This document shows positions 51,540 through 60,582 of a stretch of DNA of 64,000 nt, piece by piece. The stretch covers positions 1 to 64,000 of the forward strand of contig NZ_JBIRCY010000025.1 in the NCBI RefSeq assembly GCF_044326205.1, read 5' to 3'. This DNA comes from Kumtagia sp044326205 (GTDB lineage Bacteria; Pseudomonadota; Alphaproteobacteria; Rhizobiales; Rhizobiaceae). Both the position numbers and the translations under genes were made by a program. The first letter of the stretch is position 1. Each line of letters begins with the position of its first letter. A model generated the notes under the pieces. That model worked only from the letters and a program-made list of their open reading frames with translations, searched no databases and had not been told where the DNA came from.

Positions 51540-52709
51540 TCAGCCGCCTTGCGCGTGAGCCTCCAGGAATTTTTCCGATATGGTGAAGCCGAGACCGGGT
51601 TTTTCGGGAATGGTGATCATCCCGTCCCTTGCCTCGACGGTCTCTTCGACGAGGTCGTGGATCATCGGATTGGCGCCGAGCGAATATTCGACAGTGAAAC
51701 TCGCCGGCGACGCCGCGCATAGGTGCAGGCCGGAAAAAAAGCAAGGCGCGCCGGCCCACAGATGCGGTGCAAAGCGCAGGTTGAAGGCACTGGCGATGGT
51801 GCCGATCTTAACCGCTTCGGAGATGCCGCCGCAGAAGGCGGGGTCCGGCTGAAAAATGTCTGCGGCCTTCATCACTGCGAGATCGCGAAAATCATAGCGC
51901 GTCGCCTCGCTCTCGCCGGCGGCGACCGGCACGGGACCGGAGGCGCGCACCTCGGCCATACCCGCCTTGTCGTCACCGATCACCGGCTCCTCGAACCAGG
52001 CGAGGTCGCAATCTGAAACCAGCGTGACGAAACGTCTTGCTTCGGCGACCGTATAGGTGCCATGCGCGTCGACGCTTATGTCGACGCTGTCGCCGAGCGC
52101 CTTTCGAGCAGCACGGACGCGCGCTGCGGATATGTGCGGCGCACCGTCCATCGCCCCTACCCTCATCTTTACCGCCCTGAAGCCCCCGGCATCGATGTAG
52201 GATTGCAGTTGGTCGCCGATCGCCTCCACAGGCGCCCAGCCACCGGAGGCATAGGCGGGCAGGCGGTCGGCCTTGCGGCCGCCAAGCAATTGCCACACCG
52301 GTTGGCCGAGATGTTTTCCCAGAATGTCCCACAGCGCGATGTCGATGGCGCTGATGGCGGCGATCGACATGCCGCGGCGCGCGATCTGCGGCATCGCATG
52401 CCCATGCTTCACGGCGGACTCCGAGCGCACGCCGTTATAGAGCATTTCCCAGATCGGTCCGATGTCGCCGGCGTTGTGCCCGGCGATCATGGGCCCGACC
52501 TCGTGGTTGATCATATGAACCAGCGCGCCGTAGGAGCCGGCGCTGCCGGCGGCATTCTTGCCTTCGCCCCAACCGACCAGCCCGTCATCGGTCTCGATGC
52601 GGACGATCGCCGCGTCGAAGGTGCGAATCTGACCAAAATCGCTGCGGTGCTGGCGCGCGGTCTCGATGGGAACGCGGACCCACCAGGCCTGAACTGTCTT
52701 GATGCGCAT
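51540..52709 (-). CDS. Enolase-superfamily (mandelate racemase-type) dehydratase
   Basis: 389 residues from ATG 52709 (MRIKTVQAWWVRVPIETARQ); the upstream extension to 52751 lacks conservation. The MR-subgroup active site is visible: Lys in VKMRVG, metal ligands Asp in SVDAHG, Glu in WFEEP and Glu in AGESEA, and the general base His in APHLWAG. Such enzymes dehydrate sugar acids or racemise alpha-hydroxyacids. The neighbours (2-hydroxyacid dehydrogenase, sugar isomerase, GntR) agree with sugar-acid breakdown. The exact substrate cannot be read from the sequence. Confidence 0.88.
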   Translation of the reverse strand: MRIKTVQAWWVRVPIETARQHRSDFGQIRTFDAAIVRIETDDGLVGWGEGKNAAGSAGSYGALVHMINHEVGPMIAGHNAGDIGPIWEMLYNGVRSESAVKHGHAMPQIARRGMSIAAISAIDIALWDILGKHLGQPVWQLLGGRKADRLPAYASGGWAPVEAIGDQLQSYIDAGGFRAVKMRVGAMDGAPHISAARVRAARKALGDSVDISVDAHGTYTVAEARRFVTLVSDCDLAWFEEPVIGDDKAGMAEVRASGPVPVAAGESEATRYDFRDLAVMKAADIFQPDPAFCGGISEAVKIGTIASAFNLRFAPHLWAGAPCFFSGLHLCAASPASFTVEYSLGANPMIHDLVEETVEARDGMITIPEKPGLGFTISEKFLEAHAQGG

Positions 52710-52788
52710 CGACTGCCTGTCGTTCCTAGAAAAAGAGGCTGCGCCAGCCATCGCCCCCCGGAGACGGCCGGCGCAGCAAGACGCCGAG

Positions 52789-53676
52789 TTACTTGATCAG
52801 CGGCAGGATGGTCTCTGCGGTGATCCGCATCTGGTCGGCGTAGAACTTCTCCGTCAGCAGGCTCGATCCATGGTCCTGGATGAACTTCAACTGCTCGGGC
52901 GAAATGTCGACTGGGTTCTTCTCTACCATGTCGGCGTAGCGGTTGGCCGGCGTCCGGTCGACCGGCGCGACGAACTCGTTGGTGAGCGCGCCGTCATAGC
53001 CGATCTCCCTCAGCGTTCCGACGATCTTCTTCCAGTCGAGATGGCCGAGGCCGGCGGCGAAGCGGTCGTTGTCGGCGACATGGAAGTCGAACAAGCGCTT
53101 TCCGGCCAGTCGGATCGCCTCGTACATATCGGATTCCTCTATATTCAGATGGAAGGCATCGAGGCAGACGCCGCATTCCGGGCTCACCGCGTCGGCTAGC
53201 GCCAGCGCCTGCGAGGCGCGGTTGAACAGATAGGTCTCGAAACGGTTGAGCGGCTCGATCGCCACCTTGACCCCGACCTTCTGGGCGTGGGCGAAGCACT
53301 CCTTCGTCGCGTCGACCACCCACTTCCACTCTTCCTCGGGGGAGGCGTCCGGCACGACCTTGCCGACGGTGGCCGGAACCAGCGTGATGATCTCGCCTTC
53401 CAGTTCGCTGATCATGGTTAGCACGTCCTTGACGTATTGCACCGAGCGGGCGCGCTGTCCTTCGTCCTTGGCGGCGAGATTGCGTTCGCCCAGCGTCAGC
53501 GTCACGGCGCCCCAGCAGCGGATGCCGTGTTCCTTCAGCAGGCGGCGGGTGTCCTTGATGTCGTATTGCGTGGGCTCGCCGGAAATCTCGATCGACTCGT
53601 AGCCATACTGCTTGATGCGCCTGAGCGTCGTCTCAAGCGGCTCGGCGCGCATCCAGTTGTGCGTCGAAAGGTGCAT
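52789..53676 (-). CDS. Sugar phosphate isomerase/epimerase (AP endonuclease 2-like TIM barrel)
   Basis: 295 residues from ATG 53676 (MHLSTHNWMRAEPLETTLRR), preceded by GGAGACGG; the frame extends to 53865 but the extra part is not protein-like. Conserved metal-site elements are VAIEPLNRFETYLFN, CLDAFHLNIEESD, LFDFHVADNDR and GYDGALTNEFVAP. It is the first gene of the minus-strand operon with the dehydratase, GntR regulator and dehydrogenase. A TGGTnnnACCA operator lies about 90 bases upstream of the start. Confidence 0.88.
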   Translation of the reverse strand: MHLSTHNWMRAEPLETTLRRIKQYGYESIEISGEPTQYDIKDTRRLLKEHGIRCWGAVTLTLGERNLAAKDEGQRARSVQYVKDVLTMISELEGEIITLVPATVGKVVPDASPEEEWKWVVDATKECFAHAQKVGVKVAIEPLNRFETYLFNRASQALALADAVSPECGVCLDAFHLNIEESDMYEAIRLAGKRLFDFHVADNDRFAAGLGHLDWKKIVGTLREIGYDGALTNEFVAPVDRTPANRYADMVEKNPVDISPEQLKFIQDHGSSLLTEKFYADQMRITAETILPLIK

Positions 53677-53765
53677 CGTTTCCGTCTCCCAATTCGCCTT
53701 GCAATTGCTCCGCCGCATGCGGAACCGGTTTCCTCCCGCAAGGCGCTCCAGCGTTTTCAGCAAAC

Positions 53766-53776
53766 TGGTTCTACCA
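53766..53776. promoter_or_regulatory. Operator-like palindrome TGGTTCTACCA upstream of the isomerase operon
   Basis: Its 11 bases are identical to 36542-36552 and share the TGGT/ACCA arms with 36717-36727. It sits about 90 bases upstream of the isomerase start, just downstream (in the direction of transcription) of an AT-rich GGATATACC stretch that could be a -10 box. A single GntR-type repressor could control both loci. Confidence 0.6.
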
Positions 53777-54050
53777 ATGGGGTATATCCGGTTTTCTAGC
53801 CCATTTGCCCTCCTGCTGCAAGAAGCCATGCGTGCCTTCGCTTTATTGATGGTAACCGGTTGCAATTATTAAATAAAAATCTGCAAAGCCGAAAAAGCCC
53901 GATTTGCCGGAGTGGCGCATCACGCCTTGACCTCATGGCGGGATTTGGTATGACCAGAATAAAGGAAGGCTCCAGCCGTGGGTTTTCCGGCGCCGCCTTG
54001 CGGCCGCGCCGGAATTGCCTAGGATGCGGCCGCAATTCGGGAGGAGACGA

Positions 54051-55109
54051 ATGGCTAAGACAATGAAGGGGCCGGCGATATTCCTGGCCCAGTTCGCGGG
54101 CGACGCGGCCCCGTTCAACTCGCTTCCCAAGATCGCCAAATGGGCGGCAGGCTTGGGCTATAAGGGCGTGCAGATCCCGACTTGGGATGCGCGGCTCTTC
54201 GACCTGAAGAAGGCGGCTTCTTCGAAGACCTATTGCGACGAAGTGAAAGGCATCTGCGCCGACGCAGGTGTCGAGATTACCGAACTCTCCACCCATCTGC
54301 AGGGCCAACTCGTCGCCGTGCACCCCGCCTACGACGCGCAGTTCGACGGCTTCGCGCCGCCGGCGGTCCACAACAATCCCAAGGCGCGGCAGGCCTGGGC
54401 GGTCGAGCAGATGGAGTTCGGCGCAAAAGCTTCGCAGAACCTTGGATTGAAGGCCTCCGTCTCCTTCTCCGGTGCGCTCGCCTTCCCTTATCTCTATCCT
54501 TGGCCGCAGCGTCCTGCCGGCCTGATCGAGCAAGCCTTCGAGGAACTCGGAAAACGCTGGAAGCCGATCCTCGATAAATACGAGGATGCCGGCGTCGATG
54601 TCGGCTACGAGATCCATCCCGGCGAGGACGTGTTCGACGGCGCCACCTTCGAGATGTTCCTGGACGCCGTCGGCGGCCACACGCGCTGCAACATCAACTA
54701 CGACCCGTCGCACTTCCTGCTGCAGCAGCTCGACTATCTCGACTTCATCGACATCTACCACGAGCGCATCAAGGCGTTCCACGTCAAGGACGCCGAGTTC
54801 AACCCGACCGGCCGCCAGGGCGTCTATTCCGGTTACCAGGGCTGGGTGAACCGCGCCGGCCGCTTCCGCTCGCTGGGCGATGGACAGGTGGATTTCTCCG
54901 GCATCTTCTCGAAGCTCGCTGCCTACGACTACGATTCCTGGGCAGTGCTGGAGTGGGAATGCTGCCTGAAACACCCGGAGGACGGCGCGGCCGAGGGCGC
55001 GCCCTTCATCCAGCACCACATCATCCGCGTCACCGAGCGCGCCTTCGACGATTTTGCCGAAGGCAGTTCGGACAAGGCGGCGCTCAGGAAGATGATGGGG
55101 ATAGTATAG
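54051..55109 (+). CDS. Sugar phosphate isomerase/epimerase (TIM barrel)
   Basis: 352 residues from ATG 54051 (MAKTMKGPAIFLAQFAGDAA), preceded by GGGAGGAGACGA; the frame reaches back to 54015. Xylose isomerase-like TIM-barrel elements: GYEIHPGEDVFDG, NINYDPSHFLLQQLDY, FHVKDAEFN and WAVLEWECCLKHPE supply the metal ligands Glu, Asp, His and Glu. It is divergent from the isomerase operon and is the first gene of an operon that continues, after an intruding ORF, with a Gfo/Idh/MocA oxidoreductase. Confidence 0.88.
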   Translation: MAKTMKGPAIFLAQFAGDAAPFNSLPKIAKWAAGLGYKGVQIPTWDARLFDLKKAASSKTYCDEVKGICADAGVEITELSTHLQGQLVAVHPAYDAQFDGFAPPAVHNNPKARQAWAVEQMEFGAKASQNLGLKASVSFSGALAFPYLYPWPQRPAGLIEQAFEELGKRWKPILDKYEDAGVDVGYEIHPGEDVFDGATFEMFLDAVGGHTRCNINYDPSHFLLQQLDYLDFIDIYHERIKAFHVKDAEFNPTGRQGVYSGYQGWVNRAGRFRSLGDGQVDFSGIFSKLAAYDYDSWAVLEWECCLKHPEDGAAEGAPFIQHHIIRVTERAFDDFAEGSSDKAALRKMMGIV

Positions 55110-55110
55110 A

Positions 55111-55881
55111 ATGCCTACGCTGGTCGATGCGCTTCGCGAGCGAAGCGTTCCAGTACCAGATTGGCTTCTCAATTTCCGGACGGGCGATTCTTTTCCCCGT
55201 GCAGATTTTTTTCGATCGCGTATCGTTTTCTACCCAGGCTCCGGGACAGACGGCCATCCTGTTAAGTTGTTTGGATCAAGCCATTCGGCTCATTGTTTTA
55301 TTTATGCAGACTATGGTTGTACACGCGACCATTTAGTGCATGAGTTAGAAGACGCTGCTCGCGGGTTTAGCGGCTACCACTTTCTAGAGAGAGTAACTCT
55401 GGGCGAAATGGACCTCCGATCAGATAGTTGGATTCCGCATATCCTATCTGAAGAATTCTCCGCGCACCATTTTGCCGCGGTGCGTACGAACCCATTTGGA
55501 TTCGTGGAGATACTGGAACGTGATCGGGCACTCGACGACAAGCATGGGCCTACGCGGCTTGCCATAATATTTCTCGGAGCAGATGGCATTGCCGCCTATG
55601 ATACTTTGTTCTGCCAAGGAGACGGGACGCCGGCACCATTTGCGCTGATTGTTCAGGATCATGGCTCAGGCGGCGGCTATGCGCGCTTCGATGATCAAAG
55701 CCTGCTTTTTCGCGTAGCTGAGCGCTGTAACAGTTGGCCCGAGTATCTTCTTGTCGCCAAAAATTCGAAGGCGTGGCGAGGATATGATCGGGTGGAGGCT
55801 GATGGCGAGCCTGGTGGAATGCACGGACATGTGCGGCAACTCTACCGTGGAAAAAATCTGGGAGGAGGACACCAATGGTAA
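55111..55881 (+). CDS. Hypothetical protein, compositionally foreign, inserted in the operon
   Basis: The 256-residue protein begins MPTLVDALRERSVPVPDWLL. The gene is visibly richer in A and T than its neighbours and uses rarer codons, suggesting recent acquisition. It is placed one base after the isomerase stop and overlaps the following oxidoreductase by seven bases, so it is tightly fitted into the operon. No signal peptide or membrane helix is apparent. Phrases such as HFAAVRTNPFGFVEIL, LFCQGDGTPAPFALIVQDHG and WPEYLLVAKNSKAW do not match a family I can name. The function is unknown. Confidence 0.7.
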   Translation: MPTLVDALRERSVPVPDWLLNFRTGDSFPRADFFRSRIVFYPGSGTDGHPVKLFGSSHSAHCFIYADYGCTRDHLVHELEDAARGFSGYHFLERVTLGEMDLRSDSWIPHILSEEFSAHHFAAVRTNPFGFVEILERDRALDDKHGPTRLAIIFLGADGIAAYDTLFCQGDGTPAPFALIVQDHGSGGGYARFDDQSLLFRVAERCNSWPEYLLVAKNSKAWRGYDRVEADGEPGGMHGHVRQLYRGKNLGGGHQW

Positions 55882-57062
55882 CCGGCAGGCAGGTTGAATC
55901 GGGCAGTGGCCCCATCCGGTACGGTATGGTCGGCGGCGGTCAGGGTGCCTTCATCGGCGCGGTCCATCGCATCGCGGCGCGTATCGACGGCGAGTTCGAA
56001 TTGGTCGCCGGCGCGCTGTCCTCCGATCCGGCGCGCGCAAAGGCGTCGGCAGCCGATCTCGGCCTCGACCCGGAGCGCAGCTACGGCACCTTCGCCGAGA
56101 TGGCCAAGGCCGAGGCAAAGCGCCCTGACGGCATCGAGGCGGTTGCCATCGTCACCCCCAACCACATGCACTGGCCGGCGGCGAAAGCCTTTCTGGAGGC
56201 CGGCATCCACGTCATCTGCGACAAGCCGCTGACCTCGAACCTTGCCGATGCGAAAAAACTGGCGGCGCTGGTGGAAAAGAGCGGCAAGCTTTTCGTCCTG
56301 ACCCACAACTACACTGGCTACCCGATGGTGCGGCAGGCGCGCGAGATGGTGGCTTCCGGCAAGCTAGGCGACATCCGCGTCGTGCAAGCTGAATATCCGC
56401 AGGACTGGCTGACCGAGAAGGCCGAGGACACCGGCTCGAAACAGGCGGCCTGGCGCGTCGACCCGAAACAGTCGGGCGTCGGCGGCTCGACCGGCGACAT
56501 CGGCACTCACGCCTATAACCTCGCCCGTTTCGTTTCCGGGCTGGAACTCGACAGCCTCGCCGCCGACCTCGACTCCTTCGTGCCCGGTCGGCTGCTCGAC
56601 GACAACGCGCATATCATGCTGCGCTTCAAGGCCAAGGGCAGTGAACATCCGGCCAAGGGCATGATCTGGGCGAGCCAAGTCGCGCCGGGCCACGAGAACG
56701 GGCTGAAGCTGCGCGTCTACGGCACCAAGGGTGGGCTGGAATGGGTGCAGGCCGACCCGAACTATCTATGGTATTCGCCGTTCGGCCAGCCGAAGCAGTT
56801 GATCACCCGCGGCGGCGCCGGTTCGGGTCCGGCTTCAGCGCGCGTCACCCGTGTGCCGCCCGGCCATCCGGAAGGCTATCTGGAAGGTTTCGCCAACATC
56901 TATGCCGAGGCAGCGCGCGCCATCCGCGCGGCGCGAAAGGGTGGCGGCAAGCTGCCCAAGGATGTGATCTTCCCGACGGTAGAGGACGGCGTCGAGGGTG
57001 TCGCTTTTGTCGAGGCCTGCGTGAAATCGTCGAAGAAGAACGGCGCCTGGACGAAGCTTTAG
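55875..57062 (+). CDS. Gfo/Idh/MocA-family oxidoreductase
   Basis: The 395-residue NAD(P)-dependent oxidoreductase starts MVTGRQVESGSGPIRYGMVG, supported by GGGAGGAGGACACCA. The cofactor motif GMVGGGQGAFIGAVHR is near 17, the catalytic Lys in CDKPLTSN (the family's EKP motif) at about 116, and the GGSTGDIGTHAYNLA segment near 205. It acts on sugars, inositols or related polyols. It is the natural operon partner of the TIM-barrel isomerase at 54051, and the foreign ORF lies between them. Confidence 0.92.
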   Translation: MVTGRQVESGSGPIRYGMVGGGQGAFIGAVHRIAARIDGEFELVAGALSSDPARAKASAADLGLDPERSYGTFAEMAKAEAKRPDGIEAVAIVTPNHMHWPAAKAFLEAGIHVICDKPLTSNLADAKKLAALVEKSGKLFVLTHNYTGYPMVRQAREMVASGKLGDIRVVQAEYPQDWLTEKAEDTGSKQAAWRVDPKQSGVGGSTGDIGTHAYNLARFVSGLELDSLAADLDSFVPGRLLDDNAHIMLRFKAKGSEHPAKGMIWASQVAPGHENGLKLRVYGTKGGLEWVQADPNYLWYSPFGQPKQLITRGGAGSGPASARVTRVPPGHPEGYLEGFANIYAEAARAIRAARKGGGKLPKDVIFPTVEDGVEGVAFVEACVKSSKKNGAWTKL

Positions 57063-57273
57063 CCGGGGCCTGGCAGTGCGGATTCCAGCTTTCGTTTGCA
57101 TTGCGCGCAAGAACCACAACGCGCATGCTACGCCTCTTGTTCGATAACGAAGTCTTGCGGAAAAACACGACTCGTTACCGCTTGCCCTTGAATCGCCCGA
57201 AACGCGCCGCATTCGCCGCCGCATTCGCCCCAAATTAGTCGCCCGTTAACGTTTTACGGAGCGATCCCCCCAG

Positions 57274-57627
57274 ATGAAATTCAACACCGGAAGAACCGCG
57301 GCAATAGTCTTTGCCGCGGGCGCGATGCTTGTGTCTTCGAACATCGCCTACGCCCAGTGCGGCAAGGCGTCGTGGTATGCCCTCGGTTCCCGGACCGCGT
57401 CGGGCGAACGCATGAACCCCTCTGCCATGACCGCCGCTCACCGCAGCCTGCCCTTCGGCACGAAGGTGCGCGTCACCAACAGCCGTACCGGCAAAAGCGT
57501 CATCGTGCGCATAAACGACCGTGGCCCGTTCATCCGCGGCCGCATCATCGACCTGTCGCGCGCCGCAGCCCAGCGCATCGGCATGGTCAGCTCCGGTCAT
57601 GCGCCCGTCTGCATGGTCCGTACCTGA
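57274..57627 (+). CDS. RlpA-like septal/wall DPBB-domain protein
   Basis: The 117-residue protein has a signal peptide MKFNTGRTAAIVFAAGAMLVSSNIAYAQ and a double-psi beta-barrel domain: CGKASWYALGSRTASGERMNP, AAHRSLPFGTKVRVTN, GKSVIVRINDRGPFIRGRIIDLSRAAAQRIGM. This is the RlpA core, which cleaves denuded peptidoglycan; the SPOR domain of E. coli RlpA is absent and the domain is short, so it is an RlpA-like protein rather than a full RlpA. The catalytic Asp in NDRGPF is present. Confidence 0.85.
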   Translation: MKFNTGRTAAIVFAAGAMLVSSNIAYAQCGKASWYALGSRTASGERMNPSAMTAAHRSLPFGTKVRVTNSRTGKSVIVRINDRGPFIRGRIIDLSRAAAQRIGMVSSGHAPVCMVRT

Positions 57628-57759
57628 TGTTCGCGGCCCGGCGAGGCGTACCGGCCTGCCGGGTCCAGTTGCCCGATCCCCCGCTTTTGCCACGCCTCCG
57701 CCGCTTTGCCTTTTCATAGAAACCGATTATGAGACGGGCATCAGCCAGCGGAGCCAGCC

Positions 57760-58734
57760 ATGACCGAGATCCTCCAGACACCGAAAATCGTCACGGTTTT
57801 CGGCGGTTCGGGTTTCGTCGGTCGGCATGTGGTGCGGGCGCTGGCCAGGCGCGGTTACCAGGTGCGCGTCGCCTGCCGCCGCCCCGATCTCGCCGGTCAT
57901 CTCCAGCCGCTTGGCAATGTCGGCCAGATCCAGGCCGTTCAGGCCAATGTGCGGGTGCGCTGGTCGGTCGACCGCGCCGTGCAGGACGCCGCCCATGTCG
58001 TGAACCTCGTCGGCATCCTGCATGAATCGGGCCGCCAGAAATTCGCCGCCGTGCAGGATTTTGGCGCACGCGCCGTCGCGGAAGCGGCGCGTTCGGTCGG
58101 CGCCGGCCTCACCCACGGTTCGGCGATCGGCGCCAACAAGGCTTCCCAATCCGTCTATGCAACGACCAAGGCCCGCGGCGAGGCCGCCGTGCTGGAAACC
58201 GTGCCCGGCGCGGTCATCTACCGGCCGTCGATCATCTTCGGCCCCGAAGACGGTTTCTTCAACCGCTTCGCCAACATGGCCCGCTTCTCGCCGGTGCTGC
58301 CGCTGATCGGCGGCGGCGAGACAAAATTCCAGCCGGTCTTCGTCGGCGACGTGGCGGAAGCCATCGCGCGCTCGGTCGACGGCAAGGTCGAGGGCGGAAA
58401 AATCTACGAGCTCGGCGGGCCGCAGGTGCTGTCCTTCCGCCAGTGCATGGAAGAGATGCTGACGATCATCGACCGCAAACGCATGCTGGTTCCAGTGCCG
58501 TGGAGCATCGCCTACATGCAGGCGTCGATCCTCGGCATGCTGCCCAATCCGCTGCTCACCTCCGACCAGGTGACGCTGCTGAAGACCCACAATGTCGTTT
58601 CCGCGGAGGCCGAGAAGGCCGGCCGCAGCTTCGCCGGTCTCGGACTGCACCCGCAGTCGATTGCCTCCGTCCTGCCCTCCTATCTCTGGCGCTACCGCCC
58701 CGCCGGCCAGTTCACCCGCCGGACGGAGGCGTGA
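57760..58734 (+). CDS. Complex I NDUFA9-family (atypical SDR) protein
   Basis: The 324-residue extended SDR has the Rossmann motif FGGSGFVGRHVVRALARRGYQV at about 14-35 and lacks the usual YxxxK pair, as do NDUFA9 homologues. Central motifs are VVNLVGILHESGRQKF, ATTKARGEAAVLE, VIYRPSIIFGPEDGFFNRFA and VGDVAEAIARS. Alphaproteobacterial members are related to the accessory subunit of complex I, and other members handle quinones. ATG 57760 lies in CAGCCATGACCG. It is on the same strand as the TauE gene 20 bases later. Confidence 0.88.
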   Translation: MTEILQTPKIVTVFGGSGFVGRHVVRALARRGYQVRVACRRPDLAGHLQPLGNVGQIQAVQANVRVRWSVDRAVQDAAHVVNLVGILHESGRQKFAAVQDFGARAVAEAARSVGAGLTHGSAIGANKASQSVYATTKARGEAAVLETVPGAVIYRPSIIFGPEDGFFNRFANMARFSPVLPLIGGGETKFQPVFVGDVAEAIARSVDGKVEGGKIYELGGPQVLSFRQCMEEMLTIIDRKRMLVPVPWSIAYMQASILGMLPNPLLTSDQVTLLKTHNVVSAEAEKAGRSFAGLGLHPQSIASVLPSYLWRYRPAGQFTRRTEA

Positions 58735-58753
58735 GGTTTAGGCGCCGGGCGGT

Positions 58754-59524
58754 ATGTCGCTGCCCGACATAGCAACCCTCCTCCCAACCGGCATAGACTT
58801 CACAGCCGCGATCCTGCTGATCGTCGCCAGCGCCTTCACCTCGGCGCTGACCGCCTCCTTCGGCGTCGGCGGCGGTGTCGCCATGTTGGCGCTGATGGGC
58901 ATGTATGTGCCGGTCGCAGCCCTCATCCCGCTGCATGGCGTGGTACAACTCGGCTCGAATGTCGGCCGCGCCATCCGCCAGCGCGAAAACATCCGCATGG
59001 CAGTGGCGAAACCATTCATAGCCGGCAGCGTCGTCGGCGCCTTTGCCGGTGCGTTTCTGGTCGTGCAACTGCCCGACGCGCTACTGAAGCTGGTGCTCGG
59101 CTCCTTCATCATTGCTATAACCTGGCTGAAGCTGCCTGGCATCGGCCGGCTGTCGCGTTCCGGCCTGGCCATGTTCAGCGTGATCCTCGCCGTTGTCACC
59201 ATGTTCGTCGGCGCCACCGGCCCGCTGGTCTCGCCGGTGCTGGCAAAATTCCTGGAGAACGACCGCAAGGGGCTAGTGGCCACCCACGCCGCCGCCATGG
59301 TCGCCCAGCATGGACTGAAGATCGTGGTGTTCGGGCTGGCAGGCTTCGCATTTCGGGAGTGGCTGCCGTTGCTGGCGGCTATGATCCTGTCCGGTTTCCT
59401 CGGCACCCATTATGGCACGAAACTGCTCGACCGCATGCCGGAAAAGACGTTTCAGCTATGGTTCCGTATCGCGCTCACGCTGCTGGCGCTCGATATGCTG
59501 CGCCGGGGTCTCGCAGCCCTCTGA
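58754..59524 (+). CDS. TauE/SafE-family sulfite exporter-like membrane protein
   Basis: The 256-residue protein has about eight hydrophobic helices in two halves. The first contains TAAILLIVASAFTSALTASFGVGGGVAML and the second GLAMFSVILAVVTMFVGATGPLVSPVL. The family exports sulfite, sulfoacetate or other small anions. It is 20 bases downstream of the NDUFA9 gene and convergent with uppP, five bases apart. The substrate is not evident. Confidence 0.88.
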   Translation: MSLPDIATLLPTGIDFTAAILLIVASAFTSALTASFGVGGGVAMLALMGMYVPVAALIPLHGVVQLGSNVGRAIRQRENIRMAVAKPFIAGSVVGAFAGAFLVVQLPDALLKLVLGSFIIAITWLKLPGIGRLSRSGLAMFSVILAVVTMFVGATGPLVSPVLAKFLENDRKGLVATHAAAMVAQHGLKIVVFGLAGFAFREWLPLLAAMILSGFLGTHYGTKLLDRMPEKTFQLWFRIALTLLALDMLRRGLAAL

Positions 59525-59529
59525 CGCCC

Positions 59530-60336
59530 TTACCCCACGGTGTAGAGCGCGATCAGCCCCACTGCACCGACGAGCAGTCGCCACCAGGCAAACAGCGCAA
59601 AACCGTGGCGCGAGACATAGCCGAGCAGGAAGCGGACGACGATCACCGCCGCGACAAAGGCAGCGACGAAACCGGTTGCGATGATGCCCCAGTCGCCGGA
59701 TGACAGCGCATCATGGTTCTTCAGAAGGTCCAGCGCGAAGGCCCCGGCCATGGTCGGCATGGCGAGGAAAAACGAAAACTCCGCCGCGGAGCGCTTGTCG
59801 GTGCCCATCAGCAGCGCGCCGACGATGGTCGCGCCCGAACGCGATGTGCCGGGGATCATGGCAAGACACTGGAAGAAGCCGATCCCAAGACAGAGCGGCA
59901 GCGGAAAATCCATCACGTCGTGGTAACGCGGATTGAGCCCCATGCGGTCGACGGCCAGCAGCACGAAGCCGCCGAGGATCAGCATGATGCAGATCAGCTT
60001 CGGCGTCTCGAACAGCACGGTCTTGATGAAATCATGCGCCAGCGCGCCGATGATTGCCGCCGGCAGGAAGGCGATGATGATGCCCGCGACGAACCGCCTG
60101 GTGCGCGGGTCACTGGGCAGGTCGGTGACGATCTTGAGCAGCCGCGCCGAATAGACCGACAGGATCGCCAGGATGGCGCCGAGCTGGATCAGCACCTCGA
60201 ACGCCTTGCCGGTCGACTGGAAGCCGAGGAAATGCCCGGCGAGCAGGATGTGGCCGGTAGAGGATACCGGTATGAATTCCGTCAGCCCCTCGAGCAGGCC
60301 GAGCAACAGGGCTTCGACGATCGTCTGGTGTTCCAT
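59530..60336 (-). CDS. uppP: Undecaprenyl-diphosphate phosphatase (UppP/BacA)
   Basis: The 268-residue inner-membrane enzyme recycles undecaprenyl pyrophosphate to the monophosphate carrier needed for peptidoglycan and polysaccharide synthesis. The family motifs are complete: LLGLLEGLTEFIPVSSTGHILL near the N-terminus and MIPGTSRSGATIVGALLMGTDKRSAAEFSFFLAMP in the middle. It has about eight helices and normal length. It is divergent from the fzlA-like gene. Confidence 0.95.
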   Translation of the reverse strand: MEHQTIVEALLLGLLEGLTEFIPVSSTGHILLAGHFLGFQSTGKAFEVLIQLGAILAILSVYSARLLKIVTDLPSDPRTRRFVAGIIIAFLPAAIIGALAHDFIKTVLFETPKLICIMLILGGFVLLAVDRMGLNPRYHDVMDFPLPLCLGIGFFQCLAMIPGTSRSGATIVGALLMGTDKRSAAEFSFFLAMPTMAGAFALDLLKNHDALSSGDWGIIATGFVAAFVAAVIVVRFLLGYVSRHGFALFAWWRLLVGAVGLIALYTVG

Positions 60337-60582
60337 GGGAATCTCATGAAGCTTCGCGCCAAGCTGGAACAGCGCGGCACCGAACGGGAAAAGTTTGAAT
60401 AGGAGGCCGGTCAGCCTACCCGTATCTGAGTCGCGCTCCCGGCATCAAGCCAACCGGCTTGCTTGTCACGGCGCCGGAACCCTCCTATAGGTCAAGCGCC
60501 TTAACCGCCCGTTGACGGTGGCCGGCCGTGGTTTTAGACGCGCGGCTCTGATTTGCCAGTGCCTTCGAATTCGCGCAGGACC

